In this document: positions 42,397 to 49,133 of the stretch, one piece after another
Numbering within the stretch: position 1 is the first letter of the stretch
Layout: each line of letters begins with the position of its first letter
NCBI RefSeq assembly: GCF_900110245.1
Contig: NZ_FOCZ01000004.1
Location: forward strand, 248,001 to 312,000
Direction: 5' to 3'
DNA length: 64,000 nucleotides
Source of the DNA: Niastella yeongjuensis
GTDB lineage: Bacteria > Bacteroidota > Bacteroidia > Chitinophagales > Chitinophagaceae
Program-made: the position numbers and the translations under genes
The notes under the pieces: model-generated
Database searches by the model: none
What the model was told of the DNA's origin: nothing
What the model saw: only the letters and a program-made list of their open reading frames with translations

Positions 42397-44316
42397 ATGG
42401 ATTATTTCAAAAGGCTGTTGGATTTACTGAAGACCGAGCGTGAAGAAGACCGGCAATTGTATTTAAAACTCAAACAAACTTCATCCGTAAATCAACGCAG
42501 GGCCAATGGATTGACCTGGTACCCCATCGCCATCCGCGACCAGGAAATGAGCCGCGGCGATTACTTGACCGTTGAAGTGGAACGCACTACCCATCACGAG
42601 GTGATACACCAGTTACGTTTTGGGATGCCAGCTGTGCTGTTCTCGAACCACGATGCTGAAAATAATAAAGTAGAAGGCACCATCTCCTTTGTGAATGGCA
42701 ATCGCCTGAAGATCACCCTCCGCACCGATGAACTGCCCGACTGGGCCAGCGATGGTAAACTGGGTATAGATCTCCTGTTTGATGAAAACAGCTACGATGA
42801 AATGCAGAATGCCGTTAAACTGGCTTCCTCCCTGGCTGAAAAACCAGCGGAAGGCCGGTTGATACAAATACTTACCGGCGCTAAAACGCCTGACTTCGAC
42901 ACAACTGTTTTCTCCCCCTCTATTGGAGGGGGCAGGGGGGAGGGCCTGAACCCATCTCAACAAGCTGCGGTAAATAAAATATTGCAGGCCAATGACCTCG
43001 CCATTGTACATGGTCCGCCGGGAACCGGCAAAACCACCACCCTGGTACAGGCAATAAAAGCCATGATCAAAAAAGACAACCAGCAAATACTGGTGGTGGC
43101 TCCCAGCAATACCGCTGTTGACCTGCTGAGCGAAAAACTAAGCGATGAAGGGTTGAATGTATTACGGGTGGGAAACCCGGCGCGTGTATCAGAACGCCTG
43201 TTATCACTTACCCTCGACTACAAGATGACAGAACACAGCCACATGAAAGAAATAAAACGCCTTAAAAAACAGGCGTCGCAATTCATGGATATGGCGCACA
43301 AGTATAAACGCCATTTCGGCAAGGCCGAACGCGACCAGCGTAAAGCCTTGTTTGCCGAAGCACGCAACATCATGAAAGAGGTTGATAATTCTGAACAATA
43401 TATCATCAAAGACCTGGTGGCCAAAGCACAGGTGATCACCGCTACCCTGGTAGGCGCCAACCATTATACCGTACGCAACCTGAAGTTTAATACTATTGTA
43501 ATTGACGAGGCTGGTCAGGCACTGGAACCCGCCTGCTGGATCCCAATACTCAAAGCACAAAAAGTAGTGCTGGCCGGTGACCATTGCCAGTTACCACCCA
43601 CCGTAAAAAGCGCAGAAGCAGCCCAAAACGGACTGGCCACTACCCTGCTGGAAAAATGCGTGGCTTTACACCCCGAATCGGTAGTACTGCTGGAAGAACA
43701 ATACCGTATGCATGAAATGATCATGGGTTATTCTTCTTCCACGTTTTATTCAGACCGGTTAAAAGCGCATGCCTCCGTAGCCCGCCATGTGTTGTTCAAC
43801 AACGACAACCCGCTGGTATTTGTTGATACCGCCGGTTGCGGCTTCGATGAAAAGACCGAACAAACCAGCACCTACAACCCGGAGGAAGCCGCCTTTTTAT
43901 TCAGGCACCTTACCCAACTGGTTTCGTCGCTAGACAGTCATTATAAACCCGAGAACTTCCCCAGCATCGCCATCATTTCTCCATATAAGCAGCAGATAGA
44001 TACACTGAAGGAACAGTTCTTAAGCTCACCTGCTTTACAACCTTATACAAATAAGATCGCTATCAATACCATCGACAGCTTTCAGGGACAGGAACGCGAC
44101 ATTGTTTACATCAGCATGACGCGCAGCAACCCCGATAACCGCATCGGTTTCCTAAGTGATATCCGCCGCATGAACGTGGCCATGACACGCGCCCGTAAAA
44201 AACTGGTAGTGATTGGTGACAGCGCCACCCTTTCGCAATTCGATTTCTATTCCAATTTCATTGCGTGGGCGCAGGATAGGAATGCCTATCAGAGTGCGTG
44301 GGAGTTTGCTGAATAG
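42397..44316 (+). CDS. SF1 (Dna2/IGHMBP2-like) DNA/RNA helicase
   Basis: A 639-residue superfamily 1B helicase; the ATG at 42397 is chosen because the upstream 21 codons are not conserved. Helicase motifs: Walker A HGPPGTGKTTTL (about 205-216), Walker B VIDEAGQALEPA, motif III LAGDHCQLPPTV, motif IV LEEQYRMHEMI, motif V NTIDSFQGQERDIVYISMTR, motif VI MNVAMTRARKKL. It probably unwinds DNA or RNA 5' to 3' in repair or RNA metabolism. Residues 172-183 (FSPSIGGGRGEG) come from a C-rich/G-rich hairpin repeat inserted in frame in the linker before Walker A. Confidence 0.93.
   Translation: MDYFKRLLDLLKTEREEDRQLYLKLKQTSSVNQRRANGLTWYPIAIRDQEMSRGDYLTVEVERTTHHEVIHQLRFGMPAVLFSNHDAENNKVEGTISFVNGNRLKITLRTDELPDWASDGKLGIDLLFDENSYDEMQNAVKLASSLAEKPAEGRLIQILTGAKTPDFDTTVFSPSIGGGRGEGLNPSQQAAVNKILQANDLAIVHGPPGTGKTTTLVQAIKAMIKKDNQQILVVAPSNTAVDLLSEKLSDEGLNVLRVGNPARVSERLLSLTLDYKMTEHSHMKEIKRLKKQASQFMDMAHKYKRHFGKAERDQRKALFAEARNIMKEVDNSEQYIIKDLVAKAQVITATLVGANHYTVRNLKFNTIVIDEAGQALEPACWIPILKAQKVVLAGDHCQLPPTVKSAEAAQNGLATTLLEKCVALHPESVVLLEEQYRMHEMIMGYSSSTFYSDRLKAHASVARHVLFNNDNPLVFVDTAGCGFDEKTEQTSTYNPEEAAFLFRHLTQLVSSLDSHYKPENFPSIAIISPYKQQIDTLKEQFLSSPALQPYTNKIAINTIDSFQGQERDIVYISMTRSNPDNRIGFLSDIRRMNVAMTRARKKLVVIGDSATLSQFDFYSNFIAWAQDRNAYQSAWEFAE
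42914..42939 (+). repeat. In-frame GC-rich palindromic repeat inside the helicase gene
   Basis: ccccctc (42914-42920) pairs with gaggggg (42926-42932), followed by caggggggag. This type of sequence is common between genes in related bacteria, so its presence inside a coding frame suggests an inserted palindromic element. Confidence 0.6.
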
Positions 44317-44405
44317 TTTAAAGTTCAAGGTTGAAAGTTGAAAGTTGAAAGTTGAAAGTTTAAAGTTGAAGGCGCGCACCCAGATCTTTAAACTTTCTAC
44401 TTAAA
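44317..44405. repeat. Simple-repeat inverted arms after the helicase gene
   Basis: A left arm of gttgaaagttgaaag-type units (44318-44370) is followed by a right arm ctttaaactttctacttaaaacc (44386-44408). The arms can pair into an imperfect hairpin directly downstream of the stop codon. Confidence 0.75.
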
Positions 44406-44575
44406 ACCTGTATTTCTCGCTAACTGATCAACTGGTCAACTGGTTAACTCCCCCCTGTCAATAAGTTCACTGTCAATTTTTTCACCGCTACCCAACTCCC
44501 ACGTTACTTCACCTGACTTCCTTTCTCGAATCGTTAACTCACTTGTTAACGAATAGCAAATCTTGCCTGATTTTA

Positions 44576-44628
44576 TTTGGAACATTCATTCCAATACCAT
44601 TACCTTTGTACCGGAATGATCGTTCCAA
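44576..44628 (+). promoter_or_regulatory. SDR promoter with two TetR-type operators
   Basis: The -33 TTTG (44576-44579) and -7 TACCTTTG (44601-44608) fit the Bacteroidota consensus. Operator O1 TTGGAA-N6-TTCCAA lies at 44577-44594 over the -33 box. Operator O2 CCGGAATGATCGTTCCAA lies at 44611-44628 at the expected transcript start. O2 reversed matches O1 at 14 of 18 positions. Confidence 0.75.
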
Positions 44629-44662
44629 TATAATTTAATCAATCAACAATCAAACAAGTTTT

Positions 44663-45412
44663 ATGAGTCGTTTACAAAATAAAACCGCCCTTATTACCGG
44701 CGGAAACAGCGGGATAGGCTTTGCAACAGCAAAAGAATTTCTTGAACAGGGCGCTACCGTAATTATTACCGGCCGTAGCCAGGCCTCACTGGATGAAGCC
44801 AAACAGGCGTTACAGGGAAAGGTGCATACCATTCTTTCCGACACCAGTAACCTGGGCGATATCCGTGGCCTTGCCAAACAGGTTCAACAGATCACTCCGC
44901 GCCTCGATGTAGTATTTATCAATGCCGGTATTGGCAAGTTTGCACCTATTGAATCGGTAACTGAAGAACATTATGATGAGCAATTCAATATCAATGTAAA
45001 AGGCGCTTACTTTACTATTCAGGCATTATTGCCGCTGATCAATGATGGCGGTTCTATTATTCTGAATACTTCTATTAATGCTCACATGGGCATGGCCACT
45101 TCCAGCGTTTACTCCGCTACCAAAGGAGCGTTGCTTACCATGGCCCGCACCATATCAGCTGAATTATTACCTCGCAGAATCCGCGTAAATGCCATCAGTC
45201 CTGGCCCGGTTACTTCTGAATTCCTGAAAAAGGATGGTTTAACTACAGAACAGATCAATGGCTTTAAAGAAGTATTAACAACCAAGGTGCCTATCGGCCG
45301 TTTTGGTGAGGCCGCAGAAATTGCCCGCATTGCCACCTTCTTTGCATCAGATGATTCCAGCTTTGTAATAGGCACCGAAATCATCGCTGATGGTGGGTTC
45401 ATCACGTTGTAA
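44663..45412 (+). CDS. Short-chain dehydrogenase/reductase
   Basis: A 249-residue classical SDR. The cofactor motif TGGNSGIG lies at 12-19, NAG at 87-89, the catalytic Ser at S137 (NTSINAHMG) and the YxxxK pair at Y150/K154 (VYSATKGALLTMA). PGPVTSEF follows. It reduces or oxidises an alcohol/carbonyl pair with NAD(P). The TetR gene starts 40 bp downstream and three TetR-type operators flank the pair, so expression is probably induced by a small molecule, for example an electrophile or toxic aldehyde. Confidence 0.93.
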   Translation: MSRLQNKTALITGGNSGIGFATAKEFLEQGATVIITGRSQASLDEAKQALQGKVHTILSDTSNLGDIRGLAKQVQQITPRLDVVFINAGIGKFAPIESVTEEHYDEQFNINVKGAYFTIQALLPLINDGGSIILNTSINAHMGMATSSVYSATKGALLTMARTISAELLPRRIRVNAISPGPVTSEFLKKDGLTTEQINGFKEVLTTKVPIGRFGEAAEIARIATFFASDDSSFVIGTEIIADGGFITL

Positions 45413-45420
45413 AAAAGTGG

Positions 45421-45443
45421 TAAATTTGGAACAAAGATTCCAA
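45421..45443 (+). promoter_or_regulatory. TetR gene promoter with third operator
   Basis: TAAATTTG (45421-45428) is an exact TAnnTTTG box. Operator O3 TTGGAACAAAGATTCCAA (45426-45443) overlaps it and ends 9 bp before the ATG at 45453, the layout of an autorepressed gene. Confidence 0.75.
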
Positions 45444-45452
45444 GTAAGCTTA

Positions 45453-46037
45453 ATGCCAAAGACAAAACAATTCGACGAAACGGAAGTGCTGATAAAAGCC
45501 CGGAAGATTTTCAGCCAGAAGGGATACAACGGCACTTCCATGGATGACCTGGTTCAGGCAACCGGTTTAAGCCGGTCGAGTATCTATGATACCTTCGGCG
45601 ACAAACATGGGCTATTCCTGAAAAGCCTTAACCAGTACCGCCACGAGCAGCAAACTTCCATGGAGAAACAAACTGCCAAAACAACGTGTCCGAAGAAAAA
45701 GATCCGTGCCATCTTCGATTATTTTGTGAAAGATATCCTGGCCGACAAAGAAGGAAAGGGATGTCTGCTGATCAATGTAAGCCTGGAACTGAGTTCGGTT
45801 GACAATGAAGTAATCAACATCTTCCATGCAAACATGGATGAAATGGAACAACTGCTGACTTCCCTGATCAGGGAAGGACAGGCAAATGGAGAGATCTCAA
45901 AAAGGTTCACCCCCAAAGCCATGGCAAGACTTCTTTACAATTCCTTAATGGGCCTGCGGGTAACCGGTACCAACAAGCCCGATGCAGACATGCTGCGTGA
46001 TGTAGTTAGGTTAACGCTGTCGATACTGGACGAATAA
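45453..46037 (+). CDS. TetR/AcrR-family transcriptional regulator
   Basis: A 194-residue repressor. The ATG at 45453 starts MPKTKQFDETEVLIKARKIF; a longer frame upstream overlaps the SDR end and is rejected. The N-terminal HTH is GYNGTSMDDLVQATGLSRSS followed by IYDTFGDKHGLFLKSL. The C-terminal ligand domain is helical and contains GCLLINVSLELSSV, a pattern seen in TetR_C regulators of quinone or aldehyde defence. Operators at 44577, 44611 and 45426 all match one palindrome and indicate control of itself and of the SDR gene. Confidence 0.92.
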   Translation: MPKTKQFDETEVLIKARKIFSQKGYNGTSMDDLVQATGLSRSSIYDTFGDKHGLFLKSLNQYRHEQQTSMEKQTAKTTCPKKKIRAIFDYFVKDILADKEGKGCLLINVSLELSSVDNEVINIFHANMDEMEQLLTSLIREGQANGEISKRFTPKAMARLLYNSLMGLRVTGTNKPDADMLRDVVRLTLSILDE

Positions 46038-46039
46038 AG

Positions 46040-46138
46040 ATATCCCAAACGAGGTAGGAAATAGGAAGTAGGAAATTCGCGAACATCTTACTTCTTACTT
46101 CTTACTTCTTACTTCTTACTTCTTACTTCTTACTTCTT
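46040..46138. repeat. Tandem heptamer tract (acttctt)7 with upstream arm
   Basis: Seven exact copies of ACTTCTT run from 46090 to 46138, preceded by purine-rich taggaaataggaagtaggaa (about 46056-46075) that can pair with them. The tract supplies the stop codon and last two Lys codons of the permease gene ending at 46130. Confidence 0.85.
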
Positions 46139-47239
46139 ATCCACCCTCGGCGGCGCTTTAAAGATCGTTTTCCCAATCGGCGGCATGGTATCCCCCAATA
46201 AAAATCCCCAGGGTTTCAGCGGCGTAATGCGATCAAAGATCACTTTTATTATAGCCGTAAGCGGGATCGACAAAAACATGCCACCCACACCCCAGATGGC
46301 CCCGCCTATAAATACCACAATGATCGACATCAGGGCATTGATGCGTACCTTGGAGGCAACGATCCGAGGAACTATGTAATGGTTGTCGACAAACTGTACT
46401 ACTGCATACAAAATAAGCACCCATACCACATAGACCGGCGACTTGCTGGTATACGCAATCAGCACGGGCAGCGCCACGGCAATAATACCCCCTATAAATG
46501 GAATGATATTTAACAGCGCACCGATGATGGCAAGCAATATCGCATAATCAATGCCCAGCAGTAACAAACCGGCTGTATTTAAGGTGGCCACAATAGCCGC
46601 TTCGAGCAAAAGCCCTACCAGGTAACTCTGGATCAGGGTTTTGGTTTCGAACAATACTTCGCTTACGGTTTCGTGGCTTTCGCGGCGGAACAGGCGGGAT
46701 ATAAAATCGAGCAGCAGCGGTTTATAAAAAAGGAACATAAACACATATACGGGGATCAGCAAAAACAGCTTCAGGATGTTAGTGACCGTAACAAGTGTTT
46801 GTCCCAGCAAAGCGGCCGATTCATTTAATTGTTTGTTCTCGGTATCCACGATCCAGCTATCTACTTTACCCTTGCTTATATCAAATGTGCGGGAGGCCCA
46901 GGCGCTTACATCCTTCAATAGTATATTGATTTTTTGTTGCAAAGCTACCAGGGTATCGCCAAAACGCATGGACTGATTGACAACAAAATAAATCAGTCCG
47001 CCAATGAGCAGCAGCAGCACTATAACTGCAATGAATATGGCCAGTACCCGGTTTACCCGGTGATGGGTAAGCCTGTTCACCAGCGGATTTAATAAAACGG
47101 CAAATACGGCGGCATACACAACGGGCAGAATGATATCGCGCCCAATGTATAAGATATAAAAGAATACAAAAAGCCCTACCACTACCTGGGCTGCAATAAT
47201 TACAAAGGGAGTTTTGCGGACAGGTTCCATAACATTCAT
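46130..47239 (-). CDS. AI-2E family transporter (PerM/TqsA-like permease)
   Basis: A 369-residue inner-membrane protein with about eight hydrophobic segments. Family-typical blocks are GRDIILPVVYAAVFAVLLNP near the N-terminus, LVGLLLEAAIVATLNTAGLL, IIPFIGGIIAVALPVLIAY and VQFVDNHYIVPRIVASKV with NALMSI. The family was named for AI-2 export but members also act as proton or sodium antiporters, so the substrate is open. The C-terminus ends in Lys-Lys encoded by the heptamer repeat. It does not neighbour the LsrK-like gene. Confidence 0.9.
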   Translation of the reverse strand: MNVMEPVRKTPFVIIAAQVVVGLFVFFYILYIGRDIILPVVYAAVFAVLLNPLVNRLTHHRVNRVLAIFIAVIVLLLLIGGLIYFVVNQSMRFGDTLVALQQKINILLKDVSAWASRTFDISKGKVDSWIVDTENKQLNESAALLGQTLVTVTNILKLFLLIPVYVFMFLFYKPLLLDFISRLFRRESHETVSEVLFETKTLIQSYLVGLLLEAAIVATLNTAGLLLLGIDYAILLAIIGALLNIIPFIGGIIAVALPVLIAYTSKSPVYVVWVLILYAVVQFVDNHYIVPRIVASKVRINALMSIIVVFIGGAIWGVGGMFLSIPLTAIIKVIFDRITPLKPWGFLLGDTMPPIGKTIFKAPPRVDKK

Positions 47240-47331
47240 TTAGAGACTGGGTAACATTTCCTTTTTGTTACTATACAATTCCCGGGCCGTCATTCCCCAC
47301 CCTGTTTTATGGCAATTTGCCCATACCACTG

Positions 47332-47339
47332 TAGATTTG
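47332..47339 (+). promoter_or_regulatory. Promoter -7 box just before the antiporter ATG
   Basis: TAGATTTG is an exact TAnnTTTG match and ends 6 bp before the ATG at 47346. A TTTT at 47305 gives a 23-bp spacing to a possible -33 box. The mRNA would have a leader of only a few bases. Confidence 0.5.
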
Positions 47340-47345
47340 TGAACT

Positions 47346-48944
47346 ATGATGCAGGATAGCCTTTTACTCGTTTTATGCCTTTTGTTTGTTATTAGTATCC
47401 TTACCATGCTGAGTAGCAAACTGAAGGTAGCCTACCCCATCTTCCTGGTAATAAGCGGCCTGCTCATTAGTCTGATCCCGGGCATTCCCCATATCACGCT
47501 GGACCCGGACCTGGTCTTCCTTATTTTTCTGCCGCCGTTGTTATATGCTGCTGCCTGGAATACCAGCTGGAACGATTTCTGGAAATTCAAAAGACCTATC
47601 AGCCTGCTGGGGTTTGGATTGGTTATTTTTACCTCCGCCGCTGTGGCCTGGATCTCGAATATGCTGATCCCCGATTTTTCACTGGCATGCGGTTTTTTGC
47701 TAGGCGGCATTATTTCACCCCCTGATGCCGTTGCTGCTACTTCTGTTTTGGCGGGTTTGAAAGTACCCAAACGGATCACTACCGTTTTGGAGGGCGAAAG
47801 CCTGGTAAATGATGCGGCGAGTTTGATCGTGTTCCGTTTCGCATTGGCTGCTGTAATTACCGGTCAGTTTAATATGTGGGAGGCCACTCAAACATTTTTC
47901 GTGGTGGCCATCGCGGGCATTCTCATTGGGTTGGCCATTGGGCACATTGCCTACGCCATGCACCGCTACTTTCCTACCACCCCGGCTATCGATGCGGCAT
48001 TTACGCTTATAACGCCATATCTTATGTATATCACGGCGGAACATTTTCATGTATCGGGGGTGCTGGCGGTAGTAGCCGGCGGCTTGTTCCTCACTTACCG
48101 TTCGCCGGATATTTTCAGTTATGAAGCCCGCATTCAGGTATTGGGGTTGTGGGACACACTCGTATTTTTACTGAACGGCATCGTCTTTATTTTGATAGGA
48201 TTGCAATTGCCAGAGATCATTAAGGGTATGGAAACCTACTCTGTTGGTCAGGCTATTTCATATGCCATCATCATCAGCCTGGCAACCATTATTATTCGCA
48301 TTGCCTGGATCTTCCCCGGCGCTTATGTACCCCGAATGCTGTTTAAAAGCATTCGGGAAAAAGAGATCCGGCCCACCTGGCAAATGGTATTTTTAACCGG
48401 CTGGAGCGGCATGCGCGGCGTGGTATCGCTGGCTTCGGCGCTGGCCGTACCCCTCACGCTCGCCAACGAAAAGTCTTTCCCTCACCGCAACCTTATATTA
48501 TTTATCACATTTGTGGTGATCCTGTTTACGCTGGTATTACAGGGGCTTAGCCTGAAACGCCTCATCAAAATATTGAAGATAAAAGGCGATGAAACTGAGT
48601 CAAACAACCTGGAGGCGCTCGAAATGCGGCTGCGGCTGGCCAATGCCGTACTGGCGCACATTGATAACAGGTACACGAATGAAATAGAATCGAACGAAAC
48701 GTACAAACGTGTACGCGACCGTTATGCCCGTATGATTGAAATAACGCAACGAAAGCTGGATGCCCGGGAATCTACACCGGAAGAACAAAATTTTTTACCC
48801 CATTACCGGCAAATGTTGTTGGAGCTGGTTGAAGTACGCCGCCGCGAACTGAATCACTTCCGGCATCATAATTCCTATAGTGAGGAGTTGATCCGGGAAC
48901 GGGAATATGAACTGGATCTGGAGGAGGCGAGATTACGGGGATAG
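47346..48944 (+). CDS. CPA1-family Na+/H+ antiporter
   Basis: A 532-residue cation/proton antiporter. About 12 membrane spans cover residues 5-410. The ion-binding Asp is in GGIISPPDAVAATSVLAG and a family motif is VLEGESLVNDAASLIVFRFA. Further marks are GVLAVVAGGLFLTYRSP and GWSGMRGVVSLASALAVP. A charged cytoplasmic tail of about 110 residues ends in a helical EREYELDLEEARLRG. It exchanges sodium for protons in pH and salt homeostasis. ATG 47346 or the next codon are both possible starts. Confidence 0.93.
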   Translation: MMQDSLLLVLCLLFVISILTMLSSKLKVAYPIFLVISGLLISLIPGIPHITLDPDLVFLIFLPPLLYAAAWNTSWNDFWKFKRPISLLGFGLVIFTSAAVAWISNMLIPDFSLACGFLLGGIISPPDAVAATSVLAGLKVPKRITTVLEGESLVNDAASLIVFRFALAAVITGQFNMWEATQTFFVVAIAGILIGLAIGHIAYAMHRYFPTTPAIDAAFTLITPYLMYITAEHFHVSGVLAVVAGGLFLTYRSPDIFSYEARIQVLGLWDTLVFLLNGIVFILIGLQLPEIIKGMETYSVGQAISYAIIISLATIIIRIAWIFPGAYVPRMLFKSIREKEIRPTWQMVFLTGWSGMRGVVSLASALAVPLTLANEKSFPHRNLILFITFVVILFTLVLQGLSLKRLIKILKIKGDETESNNLEALEMRLRLANAVLAHIDNRYTNEIESNETYKRVRDRYARMIEITQRKLDARESTPEEQNFLPHYRQMLLELVEVRRRELNHFRHHNSYSEELIREREYELDLEEARLRG

Positions 48945-48949
48945 TTTTA

Positions 48950-49133
48950 GTTCAAAGTTTAAGGTTTAAAGTTTTAAGTCGGGTAATCATGGCTAAAGAT
49001 GGCGTCCTACCACTCGGGCCAATTTGCCGGGACTTTGAGCTGCATTAACATTCAACTTTCAACATTCAACTTTAAGCATTCAACTTTCAACTTTCAACTT
49101 TAAACTTTCAACTTTCAACTTTAAACTCTGGAG
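48950..49133. repeat. Simple-repeat inverted arms between convergent genes
   Basis: A left arm of agtttaaggtttaaag-type units (48950-48980) faces a long right arm of ttcaactttcaac-type units (49048-49128). The 65-bp stretch between them has no visible feature. The element separates the antiporter gene from the convergent histidine kinase gene. Confidence 0.75.

Noticed and set aside
46090-46138. Possible CRISPR array or other spaced repeats
   Set aside because: The units are 7-bp tandem copies without spacers of constant length. None of the other repeat tracts shows a repeat-spacer layout, and no cas gene is present.
35711-47239. AI-2 quorum-sensing system (LsrK-like kinase plus AI-2E family transporter)
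   Set aside because: The two genes are 9 kb apart in different contexts. No lsrR or lsrACDBFG genes are seen, and both names come from families with wide substrate ranges.
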